NCBI RefSeq assembly: GCF_916700565.1
Contig: NZ_CAKAKO010000004.1
Coordinates: 124,001 to 188,000, forward strand
Source: Xenophilus sp. Marseille-Q4582
GTDB lineage: Bacteria; Pseudomonadota; Gammaproteobacteria; Burkholderiales; Burkholderiaceae_C
Direction of reading: 5' to 3'
Length of the DNA: 64,000 nt
The notes under the pieces were generated by a model. The model saw nothing but the letters and a program-made list of their open reading frames with translations, ran no database searches and was not told the DNA's origin. How positions within the stretch are numbered: the first letter of the stretch is position 1; each line of letters begins with the position of its first letter. Shown piece after piece: positions 26,991-38,600 of this stretch. Made by a program: the position numbers and the translations under genes.

Positions 26991-27896
26991 TCAGCGCTCC
27001 CCGGCCAGCGCTTCCTGCAGCGCGGCGCGCGCCGTGTCCGCGAACTCCATGGGCAGGAAATGCGTGCTGCCCGGCACGGTCTGCACGCGGGCCTGCGGGG
27101 GCCATTGCTGCCAGGTGCAGGTGCTCTCGATCTCGGCGCGCAGCACGCGCAGCGGGGCGGCCAGCGTGGGCAGCGCGCCGGCCAGGCTGCTGCGGTGGGG
27201 CCGCATGAAATTGGCGGCTTCCCACGCGGGCGCGCAGCGCAGCCGCCAGCCGCCGTCCTCGGCGGGCTGCAGGCCGTCGCGCAGGTAGTCTTCGATCAGG
27301 GTGGGCGGCCAGGTCTTGAAGGCGCCGCGCCCGAGGTAGCTGGCCAGCGCGGCCTCGGGGCTGTCGAAGCGGTCGTTGCGGCGCAGGGCGCCGCGCACCA
27401 GGGGCGAATGCGCGGGCGACACGAGGTCCACGTCGCCGCTTTCTTCCGGTCCCACGGGCACCAGCACCGGGTCCAGCAGCACCAGCGCCGGCACCGCGGC
27501 CCCGCGCGCCTGCAGCGAGGCCGCGGCCAGCACGCTGGCGGTGCCGCCCATCGAATGCCCGGCCAGCACGCGCGGCGGGCCGCCGAGCGCCTCGAACAGG
27601 CCCAGCAGGTCGTCGCGGTAGCGCAGCCAACTGTGGGAGGCCGGATCGGGGTCGGCGGCCAGCTGCGACAGGCCATGGCCGCGCTGGTCGATGGCCAGCA
27701 CGTGCCAGCCGGCGGTGCCCAGCGGCGCCAGCAGCTGGCGGTAGGTCATGGCGTTGAAGCCGTTCGCGTGCGCGAAGACCAGGTCCACGGGCCGTTCTTC
27801 GGGGCCGAAGGCCAGGGCGGCCAGGATGCCGTCGCCGGCGGCGCTGTGCAGGGCGATGGCGCGGCGGCGGGGCGAAATCGGGGCGTCGGAAGGCAT
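26991..27896 (-). CDS. Alpha/beta hydrolase
   Basis: The 301-residue protein has the fold markers VFAHANGFNAMTYRQLL (oxyanion region, about 40-56), IDQRGHGLSQ, the nucleophile elbow AGHSMGG (Ser about 117) and the C-terminal catalytic His in GSTHFLPME (about 277). It lies alone, 125 bp upstream of the esterase gene on the same strand. The substrate is unknown. Long open frames in other phases over this gene were discounted. Confidence 0.88.
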   Translation of the reverse strand: MPSDAPISPRRRAIALHSAAGDGILAALAFGPEERPVDLVFAHANGFNAMTYRQLLAPLGTAGWHVLAIDQRGHGLSQLAADPDPASHSWLRYRDDLLGLFEALGGPPRVLAGHSMGGTASVLAAASLQARGAAVPALVLLDPVLVPVGPEESGDVDLVSPAHSPLVRGALRRNDRFDSPEAALASYLGRGAFKTWPPTLIEDYLRDGLQPAEDGGWRLRCAPAWEAANFMRPHRSSLAGALPTLAAPLRVLRAEIESTCTWQQWPPQARVQTVPGSTHFLPMEFADTARAALQEALAGER

Positions 27897-27963
27897 GCGC
27901 GGCAGTATCGCGCGCAGCCTGCCGGGCGACGGTCACCTGTGTTGGGCGGCGCGCCCGGCCGGT

Positions 27964-29343
27964 TCAGGCGACGGGATGGGCCAGCGCCTCGGGCAGGCCC
28001 AGGCCGCGGTAGACGGTGCGCAGCTGGCGCGCGAGCCGCCGCGATTCGGGCTGGCCGTTGCGCTGCTGCTGCAGCAGATCCTGCGCGGTCGCCAGCGAGG
28101 CCCGGCGGCCGCTGCGCACCAGCGCGTCCAGCCAGATCTGGCCGAACAGGTCGCGCTGCGCATGGCTGCCGCCGATCTCGATCAGGCGCGGCAAGGCGGT
28201 GCCCAGCGCGTCCGCCGCGGCGGCATGCCGGCCGCGCGCATGGGCCAGCAACCCGTGCGCGGCCGGCACGCACACGCGCTGCCAGGCCGCGCGCGTGGCC
28301 TGCGGCGCGTGCGGCGCATGGGCCTCGATGTGGGCCAGCAGCGTGTCCGCCTCCGGGCGGCCGGCGCGCGCCAGGCCATAGAGGTACTGCAGGTCCAGGA
28401 AGGGCAGTACATGGTCCTGCGTGCGCGGCGCCAGGTGCGCGCCCACGTCCTGCCAGCGCGCGCCCACGTCCACGCCCGCCAGCTCCAGCCGCGCCAGCAG
28501 CGACACGGCGCCGATCTGGTCCTGCGAATACGCCTTGACCACGCCCCAGCAGTGCTGGTCGTAGACGGCCAGCGCTTTGTCGCCACGGTCCAGATCGATG
28601 AGGAAGAGCGCCAGATGCCACCAGTTGTGGGTGAGCATGAAGGAGTTGAGGCCCGTCCAGGTCTCGCTCACGTCCTGCATGAAGGCCAGCCCCTCGCGCA
28701 GCCGGCCTTCGGTCAGCATCACGTGCGCGAGCGCGTGGTGGGCCCAGGGCTCCCTGCGCGCCATGGCGACGGCCTGCCGCGCGGCGGCCTCGGCCCGGCG
28801 CATCAGATGGCATTGCTCATAGCCGAAGGCCAGCATGCCGTGCCATTGCGGCACGTCGGCCGCCTGCGGCTGCGCAGCCAGCGCCAGGCGCAGCATGCCG
28901 GCGCAGTCGCCCAGGTTGAAGCAGTGGTATTGGCCCAGCTTGAGCGACAGCAGGTCGCGCGGAAATTCCTGCGCCTGTTCCTCGTGCAGCCGGATGGCGC
29001 CGCGCAGGTCGCCGGCCACCCAGGCCGCGACGGCGGCGATGAAGCGCCGTTCGCGGGCGTTGGCCTGCGCTGCCCGGGCCTGGGCACGGGCAATGAAGGG
29101 CTGCGCGTTCGAGGCCGCGTCGCGTGACTCGGCAAACATCTGCAGCGCCGCGTGGCAGGCCTGGACGTAGGGATGCTCGTCCTCATGGGCCGCCAGCGCC
29201 AGATTGGCCGCCCGTGCCTCGCAGCGGATGAAGCCCAGAACGAGGTCGTCGATGAGGCGCAGGCTGTCGCGGTCCGTCACGCTGAGCGGGTTGCCCAGCG
29301 CGTCGGTGGGCGGCAGGGCGGGGGTCGTCAAGGAGGCGGCCAT
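27964..29343 (-). CDS. TPR-repeat protein of the TTC38 type
   Basis: The 459-residue, all-helical protein has degenerate tetratricopeptide repeats. The segments WAHHALAHVMLTEGRLREGL (about 213-232) and MLTHNWWHLALFLIDLDRGD (about 250-269) match the TTC38 family shared by bacteria and animals; its function is unknown. The start MAASLTT was preferred to one ten codons upstream. The gene is divergent from the giant adhesin across 346 bp. No operon partner is seen. Confidence 0.8.
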   Translation of the reverse strand: MAASLTTPALPPTDALGNPLSVTDRDSLRLIDDLVLGFIRCEARAANLALAAHEDEHPYVQACHAALQMFAESRDAASNAQPFIARAQARAAQANARERRFIAAVAAWVAGDLRGAIRLHEEQAQEFPRDLLSLKLGQYHCFNLGDCAGMLRLALAAQPQAADVPQWHGMLAFGYEQCHLMRRAEAAARQAVAMARREPWAHHALAHVMLTEGRLREGLAFMQDVSETWTGLNSFMLTHNWWHLALFLIDLDRGDKALAVYDQHCWGVVKAYSQDQIGAVSLLARLELAGVDVGARWQDVGAHLAPRTQDHVLPFLDLQYLYGLARAGRPEADTLLAHIEAHAPHAPQATRAAWQRVCVPAAHGLLAHARGRHAAAADALGTALPRLIEIGGSHAQRDLFGQIWLDALVRSGRRASLATAQDLLQQQRNGQPESRRLARQLRTVYRGLGLPEALAHPVA

Positions 29344-29489
29344 CGGTTGTGACTTTGTTGTGAATTGCACCAATTTCGTGCGAACGTCGAAGATTCCACG
29401 CTTGGCGCGAAAAGTTAATAAGTGTGTCCTATGGTTAATGGATTACCATTTTCTTAGTTCGGAAAGACGTTCCTTCGAAGCCCGCTGAA
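29344..29489. promoter_or_regulatory. AT-rich divergent promoter region, TPR gene and giant adhesin
   Basis: The stretch about 29380-29460 is clearly AT-rich in a GC-rich genome. It contains GTTAATAAGTG, TATGGT and an imperfect inverted repeat GGTTAATGGATTACC (29433-29447) that could be an operator. It probably holds the promoters of both divergent genes. No confident -35/-10 pair could be assigned. Confidence 0.5.
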
Positions 29490-29649
29490 ACCGCCTCCGT
29501 TCGGGCCAGCGAACGAGGCGGTAATGGCTAATTCGCCGTCGGGGCCTCGAGGCGCTGCATCGTTTGGATGCGCCGGCGAACCGGGTCCCCAGCCGGCCGG
29601 CGTCTTTCTGCCGATCCCCGCCCCTGCAGCTGCGTGCTTCGGCACGCAG
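29490..29649 (+). promoter_or_regulatory. Highly structured 5' leader of the giant adhesin
   Basis: Hairpin 1 (29490-29522) pairs ACCGCCT with AGGCGGT and CGTTCG with CGAACG around one bulged C, with a 6-base loop. Hairpin 2 closes with TTCGCCG (29532-29538) / CGGCGAA (29574-29580). It encloses GCCTC/GAGGC and GCATC/GATGC (29557-29561 / 29567-29571). Hairpin 3 is a perfect 8-bp stem CTGCGTGC/GCACGCAG with a TTCG loop (29630-29649), 31 bp before the ribosome binding site. No T-tract follows. A regulatory RNA element is inferred. Confidence 0.55.
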
Positions 29650-29689
29650 TCTTGCCACGCGCGGTCCAACTGTTTGGCTAGAGGAAATC

Positions 29690-32600
29690 ATGGAAGTTGT
29701 GCACAAAGCTGGCGGTGCCGCCAAGGACGTCAATGCCGAGACCTTCGTCGCGGACCGGCCCTCCATCATTCACCTGAAGATCGCCCCTGAGAAGGTGGCG
29801 CGCTTCGAGCGCCAGGGGACCGACCTCGTGCTGGTGCTCAAGGATGGCAGCACGACCACCGTGCGGGGCTTCTTCGCGGCCTATGACGACGATGGGCGCA
29901 ACGACCTCGTGCTGCAGGACGAGGCGGGGGTGTGGTGGTGGGGCCAGTACACCGCGCCGTGGAGCGAATTCCATTTCACCGAGATCGAATGGGACGATGG
30001 CGTGCCGGTGCTCTGGGCCGACAGTGTCCCCGGATGGTTGATCGCCGGCCTGGGCCTGTTGGCCGTGGGAGCCGCCGCAGGCGGCGGTGGTGGTGGCGGC
30101 GGTGGCGCCGTGCTGCCCCCGATCCTGCCGCCTGCGCCGCAGCCGCCCGCACCCCAGCCACCGGCTCCGCAGCCGCCGGCACCCGAGCCGCCGGCGCCTC
30201 CTCCGCCCGCGCCGGAACCGCCGGCACCGCCGCCGCCCGCACCGGAACCACCGGCCCCGCCGCCGCCCGCGCCCGAACCGCCGGCGCCTCCTCCGCCCGC
30301 GCCGGAACCGCCGGCGCCGCCGCCGCCGGCGCCCGAACCGCCGGCGCCTCCTCCACCGAACAAGCCGCCCGTGGCGCAGGAGATCAGCGACCAGACGGGT
30401 ACGGATGCCCAAAGCGGCATTGATGTCGATGTGAGCCGTTTCTTCGGCGATCCAGATGGGGACCGGCTGAGCTTCACCGCCGCCGGCCTACCGCCCGGTT
30501 TGTCGATTCATCCGCAGACCGGCCTCATCACCGGGACGCTGGATCGCTCCGCCAGCCAGGGGGGGCCGGAGGGCGACGGCCGATACACGGTCACCATCAC
30601 GGCCAGCGACGGCAGGGGCGGTACCGTTTCCCAGACTTTCACCTGGACTGTGGGCAATCCCCCGCCTTCGGCCAACGACGAGCAGACCGCCACCCTGGTC
30701 AACAACCCGGTGAGCGGCAACGTCCTGGCCAATGACGTTGACCCGGACGGCGATCCGCTCACGGTCACGACGTTCAGCGTGCCTGGTGTGGGCGAGTTCA
30801 ATGCCGGAGACACCGCCACCGTGCCCGGGATCGGCACCATCGTCATCGACAGCCAGGGCAACTACACCTTCACGCCGGCAGCCGGGTATGAGGGTGCGGT
30901 CCCGCCCGTGACCTACACCGTGTCCGATGGCGAGGGGGGGACGGATACCGCGCAACTCGACATCACCGTCGCTGCGCTCACGATCGATCCCATCGTCGCC
31001 CGCAATGGCGCGGATGGCAGCAGCGCTCCCATCCAAGCCTTGTCGGGTACGGGCAAACCCGGCGCGGAACTGGTCATCAAGGTGGACGGCGAAGAAATTG
31101 GCCGTGTCACGGTCGATCCTGACACGGGTGGCTGGCTCTACACGTGGAAGCCCGGCGACCTGCCCAACGGGGCCGATCAGGTGATGGTCGAAACCGTCAT
31201 CAATGGCACGCCCGTCAGTATGACCCGCAACGTCCCCGTCCTGACGGTGACGGACGGCAATGGTGACGATCCGGGCCATCTGACGGTGTACGAGTCCGGC
31301 CTGGCGGCCGGTTCCGACCCGGACGCGGACACGGAAGTGAGCACAGGCTCTCTTACTTTGGGCCTGCTGGATACGCTGGCCACAGTGCGCATCGGCGCCC
31401 AGGACATCGGCCGTGAAGCGCTGGAAGAGAGCGCGACAACCCCGGTGACCGTCAGCACGCCCAATGGCGTCCTGACCATCACCGGCTACGATCCCTCGAC
31501 CGGCCGGCTGGACTTCACGTACACCCTGACCCGCGCGGTGACGCATGCCGACGCGAACGGCAACAACCCGTTCACCGAGTCGCTGGACATCCGGGTGACC
31601 GACACCAGCGGCGACGCGCGCATCGACACCTTGAACATCGTCATCGTGGACGACGTGCCGGTGGCGGCCGATCCCACGGCAGTGAGCGTGGTCGAAGGTG
31701 CCACCACGGCGGTGGGCTCGGACAACGGCGGCCAGAACCTGCTGGCCAGTGGCAAGTCCGGCGCCGATGGCGCAGAGGTCCACGACATCAGCTATGTCGA
31801 CCGCGACGGGGTGGCGCATTCCAACGTGGAAGTTCCGGATGGCGGCCTCAGTGTGGAGACCCTATACGGCACGCTGACCGTCAAGCAGGACGGCTCGTGG
31901 ACCTACACGCCGGTGGCGGCTGCCGAGCATGTCAAGACGCATGCCGGCGGCACCGAGCTGTCTGATGACTTCAGCTACCGCGTCATCGATGCGGACGGCG
32001 ACATTTCCACATCGGCAGCCACGCAGAAGATCACGGTGACCGACACCGTGCCGCAGATCGGCACGCCTGAGGGCGCCTCGGTGAGCGAAACCCATCTACC
32101 CGGGGGCAGCGATCCGGCACCCGGCGAACTGCAGGTTTCGGGCAGTCTGAGCGTGACGCCTGGGCGCGACGTCTTCGACACCGTCTTCGACGCCAGCCAG
32201 GCGGGTCCCTCCGGCCTGACGTCGGGAGGCATCGCGGTGCACTACTTCCTCAGCAGCGACGGCCACACACTCACCGCGCGAAAGGGCGATGCCGAAACCG
32301 ACCCGGTCGTGTTCACGGTGCAGATCACGGCGCCTGCAACAGGCGGCGCCGGCTACACCTTCACGCTGGTGGGCTCGCTGGACCACTTGGGCGGCCAGGC
32401 GACGGGCGCAAGCCTGCCGCTGGACTTTGGCTTCACCGTCACCGACAGCGATGGCGACCGTGCGGACGGCACGTTCGTCGTCACCGTCATCGACGACGCG
32501 CCGGTCGCGGCCGACGACACGGCCACGGTCGGCCAGACCATCGGCAGCTCCGTGACGGGCAACGTCATCACCGGTCAGGCAGGCACCGACTCGGAGGGCG

Positions 32601-35600
32601 CCGATACGGCCCGGGTGACCCAGGTCTCCTTCGGCACGAACGCGCCCGTGACCGTACCCGCGACGGGCAGCATCGACATCCAGGGCACCTACGGGAAGCT
32701 GACCCTCCATGCCGATGGCAGCTACACCTACGAGCGCACGGCCGGTGGCATCGCCGGCAACGCGAGCGACGAGTTCACCTACACGCTGACCGATGCCGAC
32801 GGAGACCAGGACACCGCCACGCTGACCATCGAGACCATCAATGCCGACGTCAGCATCACGGGCCTGACGGCCAAGGATGAAGCCAGTGGTACGGGCGGCG
32901 ATGCCGTCGTCAACGAGAGCAAGCTGCCCGATGGCACGGGGGCTGGTACGGCAGGTGTGATTGGAACCGGCGAGTTCGACGTCAACGCCGTCTATGGCGT
33001 GAAGACGCTGTCGATCACCCAGGGAGCCGCCAGTTACGACATCGTGACCGACGGCGTCGTCAGCAGTACCCTGCCTTCATTCACCAGTGCGCTCGGCAAC
33101 ACCCTGACGATCACCGGCTACGCCGACGGCAAGGTCAGCTACACCTACACCCTGAAGGACCGCGAAGCGCACGCCGACGGCGGCAGCCGCAACGCCCTGT
33201 TCGAGGACTTCGGCATTCAACTGGAGGATGTGCCGGGCAATACGGCCAGTGGCACCCTGTCGGTGCGCATCGTCGACGATATTCCGGTCATCGCGGGCGG
33301 TACGGGCAATCCCCTGCTGGTGGTCGACGAGTCCGATCTGGACATCAATGCCTCCGGCAGCTTCGCTGAACTCTTCGACGTCACCCTCGGCGCTGATGGC
33401 GGCAGCGTCGCCTACGCACTGGGCCTGAATGCCGGGGTGGCCAGCGGCCTCGTGGACACGGCCACCGGCGAGGCCGTGGCGCTCGGCATCAGCGCCGAAG
33501 GCACGCTGATCACCGGCACGGCGGGCGGACACACGGTATTCACCATCGCGATCGCCCCGGACACCGGCGCCGTGACGCTGGACCAGCAACGCGCGGTACG
33601 CCACCCGAGCGGTGGCGCATCGCACGACGAGCCGGTCAGCATCGCAGGCAACGCCATCCGCATCATCGCCACCGCGACCGACAGCGATGGTGACGTGGTG
33701 TCCAGCGTCGTCAACATCGGCAACCGCTTTTCGTTCCTGGACGACGGCCCGCGCGTCAGCACCAGCCCGACGGGGACGCTGCCCACGGCGCTGACCGTCT
33801 TCGATGCCGACACGGTCACGGGAACCAGCACCGCCAGCGCAGCGTTCGCGGGCGCGTTCACGCAGACCTCCAGCCACGGCGCCGACGGCGCTGCCGCCGC
33901 CAACCCCTTGGTCTGGACCTATGCATTGGGCCTGCGCGGCGGCAGCGGGGCGGCCCTGGATTCGGGGCTGAGCAGCCTCGGGAGCGAGATCACCCTCTAC
34001 ATGGTCAATGGCCAGGTGGTCGGCTCCACGGCGGCTTCTGCGGCTACTGTCAACACCGCGAACACGGTGTTTGCCATTGCAGTGAACGCCACAGGGACCG
34101 TCACCCTGACGCAGCACCAGCCGATCGATCATCCGAGCGCCAGCCACACCGAGACGGTGTCGCTGCTCGCCGACCTGGTGACCCTCACGGCCACCGTGAC
34201 GGTGACCGATCGGGATGGCGACACCGCCAGCAGTTCCAGCCGCATCGATATCGGCGACAAGTTCGTCTTCACGGACACAGGCCCCCGTATCGCGACGCCC
34301 GCCGATGCGGCGGTTTACGAAGCCAACTTCAGCAACGGCAGCGCGCCCAATCCTGGCGCGCTGACGAAAACCGGGACGCTGGCGGCCGATTTCGGGGGGG
34401 ACGACGGCAGCCAGGTGACGGCGAAGTTCACCGCGGCCACCGTGGCGGCGCTTGGAGAAATGGGCCTGGCCTCCAATGGCACGGAACTGGTCTACGTTCT
34501 GTCCAACAACGACAGCACCCTGACCGCCACGCGCGGAGCCGGCGGTGCGCCGATCTTCACCATCACGCTGAGCCCCACCGGTGGTGCGGGCGGACAGGGC
34601 CAGTACACCTTCGTGCTCCAGGGTCCCCTGGACCACGGCATGCAGGCGCTGATCGACCTGCCTTTCTCGTTCCAGGTGACGGATGCTGACGGTGACACGG
34701 CTGACAGCCACTTCAACGTCACCGTACACGACGACAAGCCCGCAGGGGGCGGCGCCACGGACACGCTGGATGTGGTGGAAGACAGCACGGCGGCCACGGC
34801 CGCCAACACCTTCAACACCAGTGCGGATGCCAACCCTGCCAACACTGTCTTGATCGACGGGACGGGCAATGCACTGCCGGGCACGCCGGACGGCCAGGGT
34901 GGCATCAGCTATGCGGCTGCCAACGGCACGGTCACCGTGAACGCCAACGGCAGCATCACCTACGTGCCCCACCCGAACTACAGCAATGCGGGCGGCCCGG
35001 ACAGCTTCACCTATCGCACGACCAACGCGGGAGACGTCAACACCGTCACCGTCACGGTGAACGTGAAGCCCGTGGCGGACGCACCGACGCTGCCGCACGG
35101 CGGCACGGCGACCGACGTTGACACCGCAACCGTGCCAACTCAGGAAGACACGCCCGTCGCTCTGGGGCTGCGGCAGCCCGTGGTGAGCGATGCGACCGAC
35201 CAGACCCTGACGCAGGCCGGCGACTATCCGGAGCGCCTGGGCGCCATCACCCTGACGCTGGCGGGCGCCGGTGCGGCGGCGGGCGCCAAGCTGTGGACGT
35301 CGGTGGGCGGCGTGGACAAGGAACTCACTCCGGTCGGCGGAAAGATCACGATCGTGCTGACCGCGGCCAGCGGCAGTGAGGTGCCGAGCGACATCCACGT
35401 CACGGGCGACGAGATCTTGGTCCCGGCCAAGAATGAAGGCGAGGGGGTGTACTACCTCACGCAGGCGGAGTACGAGGCGATCCGGGCGGAACCCGCCGCG
35501 CACCGCCACGAGAACTTCACGGTGCAGGTCGATGTCACCAGCCATGAGGTGGACCAGGCCGGCCAGAAACTGGCCGATGTGGCGGGTGAGTCCAGCCAGC

Positions 35601-38600
35601 AGGTGCTGACCGTCGCGGTGCAGGCCGTGACCGACGACGTGGAGCTCGCGTTCGCGACGGGCATTTCCAGCGGCAATGCCTCGGTGCCGGGCGAGACCTA
35701 CGCCGCCAGCTATGCCGACGACAAGAACGCGACCGTCACCCTGCGCGAGGATTCCACTTTCAACCTGAAGGATCTGCTGGTGGCCTCGTTCGCCGACCTC
35801 GACGGCAGCGAAGTGCGCTCGATCACGATCGAGAACACCAGCGGGAGCGCCATCACGGTCAATGGGGCGGTCCTGGCCGCAGGCGCCACGCTGACCACCC
35901 CGATCGCCGCGCCGGGCCTCTCGACCAGCACCACGGGTTTCCCGGACATCCGGATCGGGGCCCCGGGCGACTTCAGCGGAAGGATCGACGGCATCAAGGT
36001 CACGTTGAACGCGCAGGACAAGGATGACGACGGCTTCCAGGGTTCGCCCGGAAGCCCGGCCAACCCCGCGAACGGAGTGGCCGAGCAGGACGTCGGTAAC
36101 AACACGGTCACCCTTGGCCTGCACGTGACCCCGCGTGCGGGCGACGTGGCCGCAGGCGACGTCAGCACGCAGGAAGACACGGCTGTGGCCTTCCTGCAGC
36201 ATGTGCGCGTGACGGATGCTGGCACCGGCAGCGAAGTCATCGACGCGGTGTCCTTCGAGGTCCCGGCCGGCTGGGCGGTTCAGGCCCCCACCGCCGGTGT
36301 GCCCGCCACCGGCTGGACGGTCAGCGGCGACGGCACGTCGGGCACCTACACCATCATCTTCGACGCCACGCTGAGCGAGGCCGACCGCGAAACCGTGCTC
36401 GACGGCTTCCTGATCACGCCGCCCGCGCACAGCAGCCTGGACGCGACGGTGACCGTGCAGGTCACCACCACCGACACCCAGGGGCCGGACGGCCATACGG
36501 CATCCGTCGACCTGCCGATCACCATCGCGGTCACGCCGGTGGCCGAACAGGTCGGCATCGACAGTGACGGCAATGGCAGCGGCGACGTCACCATGACCGC
36601 AGGCCACACCTATGCGACGACCGGCCTGGAGGACAGCTGGTTCGAGCTCGGGACCGAGGGCGGCTTCCACCTCGCCTCCGGCTGGAGCAACGAGGACGGC
36701 GACGAATTCACCTTTGCGGTGCTGACCCCCGTGCTGGTGCCCGGTTCGTCCGCGCCCGGCGACGAAGTGATCGGTGCGGAGTTCCGCTACTCCACCGACG
36801 GCGGAGAAACCTGGGTGACCCAGACCTACACCGACACGGGCCTGTGGGTGCCGACGCAGTACCTCGACACGCTGCAGTTCAAGGCGCCGCTGAACGTGGC
36901 CGGCTCCTTCGAGATCCAGGTGCAGACCGCGACGGTGGATTACGACGATGGCGCCGGCACGACGGTGCGGCCGACGGGGCCGGTGACGCCGGTCCCGGGC
37001 GTGGTGGACGTCAAGATCTCCGGTTCGGCCAAGCTCGACGGCATCACCATCGAACCGGTGGCCGACGACGTGACCATGTCCGTCACGGGCAAGGCCAAGG
37101 GGCTGGAAGACACGGCGATCCCGCTGTCCATCTCGGCGACCAGCTCGGATCCTTCCGAGACCCTCACGGTGGTCATCAAGGGGATTCCTGCCGGCGCCAC
37201 CGTCCACTACGGCCCGGGTGGCTCAGCGGTGCACACAGGCCCTGGCGATCTGACGATCCCCGATTTCAACGGCGCCAACGCCGGCCCGGTCAGCATCACG
37301 CCGCCGGCGAACTGGAGCGGCACGATCCCGCTCGTGGTCGAGGCCCAGTCCGTGGACGGCAGCGCCGAATCCGCGATCTACAGCCGCCCGATCACGGTGC
37401 AGGTGGTGGGCGTGGCCGATGACGTGGTCATCGTTCCGCATGCACCCGGCACCGGCACGAACGTGGTCGTCAGCGAAGCCGCGATGGATGCCGGCGGGCG
37501 CATCGACCTCGTCAACCTGATCGCCTCGGCCACCACCGCCGACGCCGACGGATCCGAGACCCTCAGCTATCGCGTGACCGGCCTGCCGGACGGCTTTTTG
37601 CTGGAGGGGGCCACGCTGATCAGTGGCGGCGCCACCGGCGAGGGCCGCGTCTGGTCGGTCTCGGGGGCCCAGCTGCCGAATGTGAAGATCGCCGTGCCGC
37701 CGAACTACAGCGGCGTGCAGACGGTCAAGGTGCAGGGCATCAGCACCGAGCGGGATGGCCACTCCAAGACCATGCCGGCCGTGGACCTGAGCTTCCAGGT
37801 CAGCCCGTCGGTGGACGGCATTGCCAACACCGGCAACAGCACGCTGGTCGAAGACGTGCGCAGCGAGCTGCAGCTCGACATCGACTACCAGAACGGCGAC
37901 ACCGACGAAACCCTGGGCGACATCTGGATCCAGGCCGACCAGGCCAGCACACCGGGCTACACGCTCTACCTGGGCGGCAACCCGCTCACCGGCCCGATCG
38001 AGAACATCGATGGAGTCGACTACATCCGGGTGAGCGCGGCCGACGTGTCCAGCCTGCAGGTGCAGGGCGGCGCCCATCGGGATGGCAAACTTGGCGAATT
38101 CAACTTCCTGTACGAAGTGATCGATGGCCACTACGGCAGCATGGCCACCGGTCCGCAGGACGTGGTGGTCAAGGAGGGCAAGTACGCGATCACCGCTTCG
38201 GCGGTGACCGACGAGATCACCCTGGGCCTGGACATCGACGAACGGGCCGGCGAGGTCGAAGTCAGTGGCGATGTTGCCGAAGTCCTGCAACCGGGGGCCG
38301 TCGTCACGGTCAACCTGGACGTGGATTCGCTCGACACCGATGGCAGCGAGCACGTGGTGCGCGTGATCGTCGAGAACGTGCCGGTGGGTGTGACCGTGGT
38401 CGACGGCGAGCAGATCAGCGCCAATACCTGGGTGCTGGTCAGGAGCGATGCGATTGACGCCGACGGCGCGACGATTCCGGTCCGCTTTGGCGTGTCCATC
38501 GATGCGCACGGGCTCGACGCGCACGAGATCACGATGAAGGTGCAGGTCAAGGATCGCGGCGACACGGCGATCTACACGCTCGATGACGCGGACCGCCAGG

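Noticed and set aside
29490..29649. Known cyclic-di-GMP (GEMM) riboswitch in the adhesin leader
   Set aside because: The conserved GEMM core sequences and tetraloop-receptor arrangement are not visible, so it was reported only as an unassigned structured leader.
30128..30358. Regular 30-bp repeats resembling a CRISPR-like array
   Set aside because: There are no spacers; the units are directly adjacent, in frame and encode PPAPEPPAPP inside the adhesin.
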